From an uncultured Eubacterium sp. (GTDB lineage: Bacteria > Bacillota > Clostridia > Lachnospirales > Lachnospiraceae), in NCBI GenBank assembly GCA_947385105.1, contig CANDJR010000005.1, positions 1-32,866 on the forward strand: a DNA stretch of 32,866 nucleotides, given 5' to 3'. Within the stretch, counting starts at the first letter, position 1, and the number at the start of each line of letters is the position of its first letter. Of this stretch, positions 25,358 through 32,696 are shown one piece after another. The notes under the pieces were generated by a model. That model searched no databases. It had not been told where the DNA came from and saw only the letters and a program-made list of their open reading frames with translations. The position numbers and the translations under genes were made by a program.

Positions 25358-25480
25358 CCGTCAGCTTTGCTGACATACTCCGCCTGGTTTCCGTGTACTT
25401 ATCAAGAAGGATTTCCCTTCTCGTGCGCCGGATACCCGTCAGCTTTGCTGACTTTTTCCGCAGGGTATCCGTGTGCATAA
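25358..25480 (-). repeat. Duplicated 45-bp hairpin element in the metK leader
   Basis: Two copies of a 45-bp unit lie at 25358-25402 and 25436-25480. Each contains the perfect hairpin GTCAGCTTTGCTGAC (25360-25374 and 25438-25452) followed by similar TCCG-rich sequence. The distal copy is also enclosed by CGGATACCC and GGGTATCCG arms (25429-25471). A third hairpin (AGAAGG/CCTTCT) lies between them. It sits between the riboswitch terminator and the metK ribosome site and occupies the only sequence there. Confidence 0.85.
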
Positions 25481-25510
25481 AAAAACAGGTTCGCTTCATA
25501 AGCGGACCTG
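25479..25510 (-). terminator. Riboswitch-controlled terminator of metK
   Basis: CAGGT-CGCTT and AAGCG-ACCTG arms (25486-25510) with a short loop are followed on the minus strand by seven T. It lies 25 bases after the aptamer, in the expression-platform position. Binding of S-adenosylmethionine would favour this terminator. Confidence 0.93.
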
Positions 25511-25534
25511 ACACCTCGGTTAAATCATCAAATC

Positions 25535-25661
25535 CTCTTATTGTTCGATTACTCGCTCAGGCTGGCACCTTCCGCTTTACTGAATATTGCATCCTCGCAA
25601 TCTTCCAGGGGGTTGCCGTGACTTCACAGATCCTATGTATCTCCATCACTCTGAATAAGAG
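25535..25661 (-). ncRNA. SAM-I (S-box) riboswitch aptamer
   Basis: The minus-strand RNA has an 8-bp P1 helix (CTCTTATT, 25654-25661, with AATAAGAG, 25535-25542). It has the conserved GATGGAG, TGAAGTCACGGCAACC and AAGGTGCCA..CCTG core elements of the S-box in the right order. It precedes metK, the classic target, and is followed by an intrinsic terminator, so high SAM should switch metK off. Confidence 0.95.
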
Positions 25662-25706
25662 AAAAACCGTATGCAATTTTTGAATTTTCAAATCTAACTT
25701 AATAGG

Positions 25707-25735
25707 AACATACAACATTTTCATAAAAAAGTCAA
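25707..25735 (-). promoter_or_regulatory. Promoter of the metK riboswitch transcript
   Basis: On the minus strand TTGACT (25730-25735) and TATGTT (25707-25712) are 17 bp apart, about 45 bases upstream of the aptamer. Confidence 0.65.
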
Positions 25736-25750
25736 TGCCAAATTTTATTC

Positions 25751-25861
25751 TTACAGGGCTGTCGCAATAAGGATTGAGTATACAAGATATAGTATTGTTT
25801 TGGAATTAAATCAAACTAAATCTTGTATATATTTTTCTTAGTGCGACAGCTCCTGCTGTAA
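25751..25861. mobile_element. MITE-like long inverted repeat between murA and metK
   Basis: About 100 bp form one long imperfect hairpin. GCTGTCGCA (25758-25766) pairs with TGCGACAGC (25842-25850), and TACAAGAT pairs with ATCTTGTA nearer the loop. The outer ends extend the pairing as TTACAGG and CCTGCTGTAA. No coding capacity is present. The form is that of a non-autonomous miniature element with IS-like terminal repeats. It may also serve as a bidirectional terminator 30 bases past the murA stop. Its parent element is not in the window. Confidence 0.65.
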
Positions 25862-25885
25862 AGAGCACCTGAATTTCCAATAAAT

Positions 25886-27181
25886 TCAACTTACTTTTAA
25901 CTTAAATTTTTGTATTTCTTTTTCGGAATTGACTTTTTCTATCTGTGCTCCCAGCTCATTTAATTTTTTTTCAAAGTCTTCGTAACCGCGTTCGACATAA
26001 TGGATGTTGTCAACTACCGTAACGCCTTCCGCAGCCAGCCCTGCAATGACAAGCGCTGCCCCAGCGCGCAAATCCGGTGCACTAACCCTTGCTCCCATAT
26101 AACCGGATACGCCATTAATAATCGCAATACTGCTTTCTACTTTAATATTAGCGCCCATTCTTGTTAATTCATCTACATAGCGAAATCTATTCTCGAATAT
26201 ACTTTCCGTAACAGTACTTGTGCCCTCTGCGATTCCAAGCAGTACAGACATCTGCGGCTGCATATCTGTCGGAAAACCCGGATATGCAAGCGTCGTTACT
26301 TGTGTATGATGCATTGGTTTGGAAGATACTACCCGTACAGCGTCGTCAAATTCCTCTACTTCACAGCCAACCTCAATCAGCTTAGCTGTCGTAGCCTCTA
26401 AATGCTTTGGAATAACATTTTTTACTGTAACGTCGCCCCTGGTAGCGGCAGCAGCAAACATAAACGTCCCTGCCTCAATTTGATCTGGTATAATAGAATA
26501 TTCTGTTGCATGAAGCTTCTCAACTCCTACAATACGGATCACATCCGTACCCGCACCACGGATATTTGCGCCCATGCTGTTTAAAAAGTTTGCTACATCT
26601 ACGACATGCGGCTCTTTTGCGGCATTTTCAATAATGGTCTTGCCTTCTGCCATCGCAGCAGCCATCATAATGTTAATCGTCGCACCGACAGAGACTTTAT
26701 CCAGATAGATATGTGTCCCTCCTAAATGCGCTGCCTGTGCAATAATCAGCCCGTGTTTGATTTCAACATTTGCACCGAGTGCACGGAATCCTTTCAGATG
26801 CAGATCAATTGGCCTGCTGCCAATATCACATCCTCCTGGGAGCGCCACTTCTGCATGCTTGTATTTGCCAAGCAAAGCACCTAACAGGTAATAAGATGCA
26901 CGTATCCGCTTGATACATTCGTATTCAACACACAGTTCTTGAATCAAAGCGCCATTAATTCTGACCGTATGCTCATCCACACGGTCTATTTTTGCGCCAA
27001 TTCCTTCCATTGCCTCCAAAAGCACATTAATATCACGCACATTTGGAAGATTTTCAATTGTAACTGTTTCATCTGTCATAATAGAAGCTGCTAAAATAGC
27101 AAGTGCAGCATTTTTAGCTCCCCCTATCTCTACTTCACCAACCAGCGGGATCCCACCTTTAATCACATAATACTGTTCCAT
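25886..27181 (-). CDS. murA: UDP-N-acetylglucosamine 1-carboxyvinyltransferase
   Basis: MurA transfers enolpyruvate from PEP to UDP-GlcNAc, the first committed step of peptidoglycan synthesis. The protein has 431 aa. GGAKNAAL holds Lys23 and Asn24. The flexible active-site loop LPGGCDIGSRP carries Cys118, the residue alkylated by fosfomycin, so the enzyme should be fosfomycin sensitive. DMQPQMSVLL and RYVDELTRMGA are further family blocks. Low-GC Firmicutes often have two MurA paralogues, and which one this is cannot be decided. It has an elaborate leader with repeats and three promoter-like pairs. Confidence 0.96.
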   Translation of the reverse strand: MEQYYVIKGGIPLVGEVEIGGAKNAALAILAASIMTDETVTIENLPNVRDINVLLEAMEGIGAKIDRVDEHTVRINGALIQELCVEYECIKRIRASYYLLGALLGKYKHAEVALPGGCDIGSRPIDLHLKGFRALGANVEIKHGLIIAQAAHLGGTHIYLDKVSVGATINIMMAAAMAEGKTIIENAAKEPHVVDVANFLNSMGANIRGAGTDVIRIVGVEKLHATEYSIIPDQIEAGTFMFAAAATRGDVTVKNVIPKHLEATTAKLIEVGCEVEEFDDAVRVVSSKPMHHTQVTTLAYPGFPTDMQPQMSVLLGIAEGTSTVTESIFENRFRYVDELTRMGANIKVESSIAIINGVSGYMGARVSAPDLRAGAALVIAGLAAEGVTVVDNIHYVERGYEDFEKKLNELGAQIEKVNSEKEIQKFKLKVS

Positions 27182-27193
27182 CTCACACCTCTA

Positions 27194-27352
27194 TCTGTCA
27201 ATGCTTTGAATTCCACCATCTATCCATTCGCATCCTTACTGCCTCTTTCGAAAAATATCATCTTTCTGTCAATGCTTCAAATTCTATACAAATGCTTCAA
27301 ATTCTTTTCTTGAGCCTATCGCATCTCTTACTGTTTCTTTCGAAAAATATCA
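27194..27352. repeat. Tandem duplication in the murA leader
   Basis: A unit starting TCTGTCAATGCTT and ending TCGAAAAATATCA occurs at 27194-27260 and again at 27265-27352. The second copy carries an additional internal duplication of about 21 bp (ATGCTTCAAATTC twice). No open reading frame with a start site uses the region. Confidence 0.85.
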
Positions 27353-27377
27353 AATTTCAGAAAATATCAAACAAGTA

Positions 27378-27407
27378 ATTATAGTAGCCCATTTTCCGAT
27401 TTGTCAA
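27378..27407 (-). promoter_or_regulatory. murA promoter 1
   Basis: On the minus strand a perfect TTGACA (27402-27407) and a perfect TATAAT (27378-27383) are 18 bp apart. This is the strongest and most gene-proximal of three stacked promoter-like pairs, about 200 bases ahead of murA. Confidence 0.82.
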
Positions 27408-27420
27408 GTATCCAAATGTA

Positions 27421-27448
27421 ATTATAGCAGATTCTATACTTTTGTAAA
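27421..27448 (-). promoter_or_regulatory. murA promoter 2 (candidate)
   Basis: On the minus strand TTTACA (27443-27448) and TATAAT (27421-27426) are 16 bp apart. It lies directly upstream of promoter 1. Confidence 0.55.
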
Positions 27449-27451
27449 AGC

Positions 27452-27484
27452 ATTATCGTACAAACTATTCAATTTGTCAAAAGT
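27452..27484 (-). promoter_or_regulatory. murA promoter 3 (candidate) with Spo0A-box match
   Basis: On the minus strand TTGACA (27475-27480) and GATAAT (27452-27457) are 17 bp apart. The opposite strand over the -35 reads TTTGTCAAAAGT (27473-27484), a full match to the Spo0A box consensus. Any TTGACAAA -35 partly mimics that box, so the match may be accidental. Confidence 0.5.
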
Positions 27485-27538
27485 AAACCGGATCATCCTT
27501 CTTATTTATGTTATTCTTTTCCTGCCATTTGGTTCCTA

Positions 27539-29302
27539 TCACTGTGCAAACTGGCTGTTATATAGAGTTGCATAAAATCCCTTATTTGCCAACAATTGCT
27601 TGTGAGATCCTTGTTCCATTATTTTGCCGTCGCGCATGACTAAAATGACATCCGCACTTTCAATTGTTGACAGACGGTGTGCCACAATAAAGCTTGTCCT
27701 ACCCTGCATCATAGCTGCAAATGCATTTTGAATTTTCATCTCTGTACGCGTATCAATCGAGGACGTCGCTTCATCCAAAATAAGCATCGGCGGCATACAA
27801 AGCATGACGCGTGCGATACAAAGCAGCTGCTTTTGTCCCTGTGATAAATTCCCTCCATCTTCTGCCACCAATGTGTCATACCCCATTGGCAGACGTTTGA
27901 TAAAGCTGTGCGCATGTGCTGCCTTTGCTGCTGCAATCATTTGTTCTTCCGTAGCATCTGGTTTTCCCATGCAAATATTATCCCGGATCGTACCGCTGCG
28001 CAGCCACGTTTCCTGCAGCACCATGCCATAAGATCCCCGCAGGCTTTTTCGTGTAATCTTACGGATGTCTGTACCGTCTATGTCTATTTCTCCTGCATCC
28101 ACATCATAAAACCGCATCAAAAGGTTAATCATTGTCGTTTTTCCGCATCCGGTAGGCCCTACAATTGCGATTCTCTGTCCATGCTTTACCTTTAAATTAA
28201 AGTCTTCAATTAACTTTTTATCCTCTGAATAAGAAAAAGAGACATGTTGCAAATCCACATTGCCGTCTGCATGATCCAGTACACGTGCGTTCGGCACATC
28301 TGGCACTTGTGCTTCTTCTTCGATAAACGCAAAAATCCGTGCTGCGCATGCCATTGCATTTTGCAGTTCCGTAACCACGCCGGATATCTCATTAAATGGT
28401 TTTGTATATTGGTTCGCATAACTTAAAAAGCAAGCAAGCTGGCCTACGCTCAAGTGCCCATTAATAGCTGCTAAAGCACCAAAAATTCCTACGCCTGTAT
28501 ACACCAGACTATTAACAAACCGTGTTGCTGGGTTTGTAATTGAGGAAAAGAAAATCGCACGCAGCGAATATTTTTCCAAATCCGCATTAATGGCATCAAA
28601 CCGCTCCAGCACCTGTTCTTCCTGTCCAAAAGCCTGAACAACCTTCTGGTTGCCTATCATCTCATCTATAAGCGCAGTCTGCTGTCCCCTGCTTGCAGAC
28701 TGCGCCTGAAACATCTGGTACGTATTTTTGGCAATGAAAGCAGCCACGACAAAAGAAACCGGCGTCACAAGCACTACCACGATCGTAATCTGTACATTGA
28801 CAGATATCATAAAGCAAAGTGTTCCTAATATTGTTAAAACACCCGTAAATAATTGTGTAAATCCCATCAGTAAACCGTCTGCAAACTGATCTACATCCGC
28901 AATCATACGGCTGACAATATCGCCGGCAGCATGTGCATCTAAATATTTTAATGGCAGTCTCTGCAGCTTTTCCATCGCAGCTTCTCGAATATCGCGAATG
29001 ACTTGATAAGTAATCCGGTTATTGATGACATTCATCAGCCACTGTGCTGCTGCTGCCACTGCAATTAAAATTGCCGCTTTTTTAATAATTTCCCATATCC
29101 CTGTAAAATCCACCTGCCCTTTTGCCAAAATCAAATCCACTGCATTCCCAGTCAAAATTGGAAAATAGAGCGTTGCAAAAACGGTAACCGCTGCCAGGCA
29201 AAGTGACAGCAGCACTAACAGACGGTATTGCCGAATATAAGAAAGCACTTTTTTTAAAGTTCTTGTCTGTTTTTTATTCAAGGTTTGATTTATTGCAGAC
29301 AT
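27539..29302 (-). CDS. ABC exporter half-transporter, catalytically competent subunit
   Basis: This 587-aa protein has a six-helix type IV exporter domain (about 25-320) fused to a nucleotide-binding domain. Walker A is GPTGCGKT (382-389), the signature is LSQGQ (486-490), and Walker B ends with the catalytic Glu511 (LILDEATSSID). The switch His542 is present (IVAHRLST). It overlaps the preceding exporter gene by 13 bases, and the two should form a heterodimer. The ATG at 29302 has GGAGGG upstream. Substrates of such pairs range from drugs to lipids and peptides and are not predictable here. Confidence 0.94.
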   Translation of the reverse strand: MSAINQTLNKKQTRTLKKVLSYIRQYRLLVLLSLCLAAVTVFATLYFPILTGNAVDLILAKGQVDFTGIWEIIKKAAILIAVAAAAQWLMNVINNRITYQVIRDIREAAMEKLQRLPLKYLDAHAAGDIVSRMIADVDQFADGLLMGFTQLFTGVLTILGTLCFMISVNVQITIVVVLVTPVSFVVAAFIAKNTYQMFQAQSASRGQQTALIDEMIGNQKVVQAFGQEEQVLERFDAINADLEKYSLRAIFFSSITNPATRFVNSLVYTGVGIFGALAAINGHLSVGQLACFLSYANQYTKPFNEISGVVTELQNAMACAARIFAFIEEEAQVPDVPNARVLDHADGNVDLQHVSFSYSEDKKLIEDFNLKVKHGQRIAIVGPTGCGKTTMINLLMRFYDVDAGEIDIDGTDIRKITRKSLRGSYGMVLQETWLRSGTIRDNICMGKPDATEEQMIAAAKAAHAHSFIKRLPMGYDTLVAEDGGNLSQGQKQLLCIARVMLCMPPMLILDEATSSIDTRTEMKIQNAFAAMMQGRTSFIVAHRLSTIESADVILVMRDGKIMEQGSHKQLLANKGFYATLYNSQFAQ

Positions 29303-31068
29303 AGCGTTCCCTCCTTTCCCTCCGGCTGATTTTGTGATCGAAACTGAGATGCATAGATTTCCTGGTATACATCACATGATTGCAGCAATTGATCATGTGT
29401 GCCAATTCCTGCAATTTCCCCATCATCCAAGACAAGGATACAATCCGCCGTCTGTACAGAAGAAGTACGCTGTGATACAATAAGAATCGTCGGTTCATAG
29501 TCAAGTGCCCGCAGGGACTTGCGAAGCCTTGCATCCGTAGCATAATCAAGCGCACTGGCGCTGTCGTCAAATATTAAAATTTCTGGGCGGCGTACAAGTG
29601 CACGCGCAATCGTAAGCCGTTGCCGCTGGCCACCGGAAAAGTTCTTGCCGCCCTGCTCTACTGGCTCGTCTAATCCCTGTTCCTTTGCAGTAATGACATC
29701 CGATGCCTGCGCCTTTGTTACAGCGTCCTTTAACTGTTCTTCTGATGCCTCTAAACTTCCCCACAGCAGATTTTCCCGGATGGTTCCTTGAAACAGCACT
29801 GCCTTTTGCATCACAATACCTATTTTTTTGCGCAATTTTGCGATATCATAATCTCTGACGTCCTTGCCGTCAATACGTACTGCGCCTTTGGACACGTCAT
29901 AAAAACGCGGGATTAAATGCACAACTGTACTTTTTCCTGAACCAGTTCCTCCGATAATTCCAATGGTCTGACCTTTTTTTATTTGAAAGTTCAAATGAGA
30001 CACCGCATATTCGCCAGATCCATGATACGACATACAAACATCTGAAAATTCAATTTTCGGAACTTCTCCATCCTGTTCCTTCTGTATTTTGCTTTCTGTT
30101 GCAGTTCCCTGCATGGCCTCAATTCCTTCCGGCACATCCAATATATCCGCCACACGCTTTCCGCAAGCAATCGCTTTTGTTACACTTACAATTAAGTTTG
30201 CCAGTTTAATAAGTTCTATCAGTATCTGCGACATATAATTTACTAATGCCACCACTTCGCCCTGAGTCAGATAGCCTGCATCAACGCGCAGCGCTCCGGT
30301 CCAGATTAATATTAACGTTGCAAAATTAATAATGACATAAGTAACCGGGTTTGTCAATGCTGAAATCTTTCCCACATATTGTTGATGTTCATTCAGCATT
30401 TGATTTTTTATCCTGAAGTCACTAATCTCTTTTTCTTCTTTATGAAACGCACGGATCACACGTACGCCAGTTAGGTTTTCCCGTACCTGGGTCGTAATCT
30501 CATCTAATCCGGCCTGTACCTTTTTATACAATGGGATGCTCATGCACATAACGCCAAATACAACAAGTGACAGCAGCGGTATTGTAATGACAAAAATAAC
30601 CGCTGCCTTTACATCCACAGTAAACGCCATCACCATTGCGCCAAATACGATAAACGGAGAACGCAAAAATAAGCGCAGAAATAAGTTCATACCTGCCTGA
30701 ACTTGGTTTATATCGCTTGTCATGCGAGTAATTAATGTCGAAGTGCCAATTTTATCAATATTGGAAAAAGAAAGTTTTTGAATATGGGCAAACATCGTAT
30801 GACGCAGCTTTGTCGCCATGCCAACTGCTGCCTTTGCAGCAAAAAACTGCGCGGTAAGCGAGCATGCCAGCCCTATCAGACCCAGCCCTATCATGACCAT
30901 GCACATTTTTACAACATATCCCCTGTCGCCATTTGCAATGCCTACGTCAATAATTGCTGCCATAACCAAAGGAACAATCAATTCAAAGGTAGCCTCCAGC
31001 ATCTTAAATAAGGGTGCAAGGATGCTTTCTTTTTTATAATCTTTGAGAAAATTTAATAACTTTTTCAT
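29290..31068 (-). CDS. ABC exporter half-transporter, degenerate-site subunit
   Basis: This 592-aa protein starts at the ATG at 31068, which has an AAGGGAAGG site. The membrane domain is at about 15-310 and the nucleotide-binding domain follows. Walker A is GGTGSGKST (373-381) and the signature is FSGGQ (477-481). The catalytic Glu is replaced by Asp502 (IFDDSAS) and the switch His by Gln533 (VSQRTSS). These two substitutions mark the degenerate partner of heterodimeric exporters of the TM287/288 and BmrCD kind. Its intact signature would complete the active site of the partner encoded immediately downstream. Confidence 0.94.
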   Translation of the reverse strand: MKKLLNFLKDYKKESILAPLFKMLEATFELIVPLVMAAIIDVGIANGDRGYVVKMCMVMIGLGLIGLACSLTAQFFAAKAAVGMATKLRHTMFAHIQKLSFSNIDKIGTSTLITRMTSDINQVQAGMNLFLRLFLRSPFIVFGAMVMAFTVDVKAAVIFVITIPLLSLVVFGVMCMSIPLYKKVQAGLDEITTQVRENLTGVRVIRAFHKEEKEISDFRIKNQMLNEHQQYVGKISALTNPVTYVIINFATLILIWTGALRVDAGYLTQGEVVALVNYMSQILIELIKLANLIVSVTKAIACGKRVADILDVPEGIEAMQGTATESKIQKEQDGEVPKIEFSDVCMSYHGSGEYAVSHLNFQIKKGQTIGIIGGTGSGKSTVVHLIPRFYDVSKGAVRIDGKDVRDYDIAKLRKKIGIVMQKAVLFQGTIRENLLWGSLEASEEQLKDAVTKAQASDVITAKEQGLDEPVEQGGKNFSGGQRQRLTIARALVRRPEILIFDDSASALDYATDARLRKSLRALDYEPTILIVSQRTSSVQTADCILVLDDGEIAGIGTHDQLLQSCDVYQEIYASQFRSQNQPEGKEGTLCLQ

Positions 31069-31091
31069 AACCTTCCCTTCACATTTGCAAA

Positions 31092-31124
31092 GAAAGACAG
31101 TACTGCAAACAGTATCTGTCTTTC
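31092..31124. promoter_or_regulatory. Strong hairpin in the leader of the ABC exporter operon
   Basis: GAAAGACAGTACTG pairs with CAGTATCTGTCTTTC with a single bulge and a 4-base loop. It is between the lipoprotein gene and the exporter start. The minus-strand side continues TCTTTCTTTGC, a poor T-run. The plus-strand side has CTCTTTTTT. It may be a weak terminator of the lipoprotein gene or a 5' leader structure. Confidence 0.55.
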
Positions 31125-31199
31125 CCTCTTTTTTATACAGTGTTGTATGCCATATACAAATATCCCTGCTGCACATACTTTGGTTTTATTTCTTATTTC

Positions 31200-32498
31200 T
31201 TATTTTTTTGCCTTATCGTCTTTGCCAGCATTATCTTGTCCTGCACTGTTCGCATCATCCGTTCCTGTCTCAGCATTATCTGCGTCTGTGCCTGCATCGT
31301 CTGTGCTTGTGCCTGCGTCATCCGTTCCTGTCTCAGCATTATCTGCATCTGTGCCTGCATCGTCTGTTCCTGTCCCAGCATTATCTGCATCTGTGCCTGC
31401 ATCGTCTGTTCCTGTTCCGGTATTATTTGCGTCAGTGCCCGCATCGTCTGTCCCTGTTTCTGTTTCCGCTGTTTTCACTGTATATAATTCATCAAAATTA
31501 ACTTTTTCCCACGCATCCTCATGGATAGACCATTTGCAGCTGTCTTTATATTCTTTTAATTTTTCCTCGTATTTATCGTCGCGCCGCTGTGATAAAATCG
31601 ATTCTTTCTTTTTCTCTGCTGCCTCCTTGTCATCCAAAGAATCCATACGAAGTACATAGTAATTTGTTTCTGTCTCTACAACCGCATCTGAAAGCTTTCC
31701 TTCTTTCAGCTTGTCCGCTGCCTGCAGCACAGAGACATCCAGACTTGTTGTATTATCTTCTTCCGTTAAATCTCCGTCCCCATAAGAGCATGTTAAAATC
31801 GTATATTCTCCGGTTTCTGCTGCATCTTCCATATTTTCTGCAGCTGCTTCTAAAAATGCTTCTGCTTTTGCCTTCACATCTTCTTCTGTCTCTTTTTCTG
31901 TATCGCTGTCATTATTTGCTATAGCTTCGTTCACGCCTGGTTTTGCAAAGCTGACATAGCTAAATGTCTTCTGCGCACATTCCTTTGCACTGACATTTGT
32001 ATCAATTTCTGCTTCAATGGCCTTACGCATCTTGGACTGAATCGTCTGAATACGCAGCATTTCTTCTACTGTTTCTTGTGTTGCGCCCATTGTTTTGATC
32101 GCATCTGCGCTATTATCTTCGATAAATTTAGCGGCTGCGTCTGTAATCGCCTTTTTCTCATCTTCTGTCAAGGAAATGTCATAGTCTGCAGTATGTGCGT
32201 CTAATAAATAACAATCCTGCAGGTTTTCCATCACGCTCTTTTTGACAGACTCTGTCATTGTCGTACCATCGCCCGAATCCTGGCTCCACATATCTTCTCC
32301 ATAATAGGACAAAAGATAAGAATCCATCTGCACAGCCTGATATTGCGCCATAAAGTTCGCAAGGCCCATGGAAATATCTTTGCCGTCCAATGTAGCTGCC
32401 GCTGCACTCATATCGATGGACTTGCCGCACCCTGCTGCTGCAAAGGAAGGCAGGATCACTGCGGAAAGTAAGATAACTGCTATTTTCTTTAACTTCAT
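31200..32498 (-). CDS. SurA/PrsA-like peptidyl-prolyl isomerase lipoprotein
   Basis: This 432-aa exported lipoprotein has a signal at 4-20 and a lipobox AAGC with Cys24. Residues about 35-180 form a helical chaperone domain of SurA-N type. A parvulin-like region follows (about 180-300; SVLQAADKLKEGKLSDAVVET-type strand and turn pattern). Such lipoproteins fold secreted proteins outside the membrane. Residues 348-417 are an acidic 14-residue tandem repeat (GTDDAGTDADNAGT type), perhaps a wall-spanning spacer. The parvulin active-site residues are not obvious, so isomerase activity is not assured. The ATG at 32498 has AGGAGG upstream. Confidence 0.85.
   Translation of the reverse strand: MKLKKIAVILLSAVILPSFAAAGCGKSIDMSAAAATLDGKDISMGLANFMAQYQAVQMDSYLLSYYGEDMWSQDSGDGTTMTESVKKSVMENLQDCYLLDAHTADYDISLTEDEKKAITDAAAKFIEDNSADAIKTMGATQETVEEMLRIQTIQSKMRKAIEAEIDTNVSAKECAQKTFSYVSFAKPGVNEAIANNDSDTEKETEEDVKAKAEAFLEAAAENMEDAAETGEYTILTCSYGDGDLTEEDNTTSLDVSVLQAADKLKEGKLSDAVVETETNYYVLRMDSLDDKEAAEKKKESILSQRRDDKYEEKLKEYKDSCKWSIHEDAWEKVNFDELYTVKTAETETGTDDAGTDANNTGTGTDDAGTDADNAGTGTDDAGTDADNAETGTDDAGTSTDDAGTDADNAETGTDDANSAGQDNAGKDDKAKK
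31248..31457 (-). repeat. 42-bp in-frame tandem repeats in the lipoprotein tail
   Basis: Five 42-bp units, each made of two related 21-bp halves, encode GTDDAGT/DADNAGT repeats. Copies are nearly identical at the DNA level, which suggests ongoing expansion or contraction. The resulting tail is strongly acidic. Confidence 0.9.
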
Positions 32499-32514
32499 AA
32501 ATAAAATGCCTCCT

Positions 32515-32573
32515 GAAATTTTCTATTTGGTATAAAATTTTCTATTTGTTACAAAATTTTTTATTTGTTCTGA
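32515..32573. repeat. Three tandem 19-20-bp repeats upstream of the lipoprotein
   Basis: The AT-rich unit AAATTTTCTATTTGTTAC (with small variation) occurs three times directly before the ribosome site of the PrsA-like gene. It makes up most of the mRNA leader next to the start. Confidence 0.85.
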
Positions 32574-32630
32574 TATTTGCTACTTTATACAAGTCCAAAT
32601 ATGCAACGGCCCTCAGCCGTACCTTTTGCT

Positions 32631-32659
32631 ATTATAGTGCAAATATACATTGTCCGCAA
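32631..32659 (-). promoter_or_regulatory. Promoter of the PrsA-like lipoprotein gene
   Basis: On the minus strand a perfect -10 TATAAT (32631-32636) lies 17 bp from TTGCGG (32654-32659). Transcription would start near 32625, giving a leader of about 125 bases that includes the AT-rich repeats. Confidence 0.6.
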
Positions 32660-32696
32660 GAATATTCATTATTTTTTCACAAACATGCTGCCATAG

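Noticed and set aside
25329-25514. 62-residue N-terminal extension of MetK
   Set aside because: The frame is open but runs through the leader hairpins and the riboswitch terminator. The conserved MetK start and an AAAGGA site are at 25328.
31147-31659. 170-codon plus-strand open frame with Val/Pro/Ser repeats
   Set aside because: It is the antisense of the acidic repeat tail of the foldase. The repeats come from the real gene.
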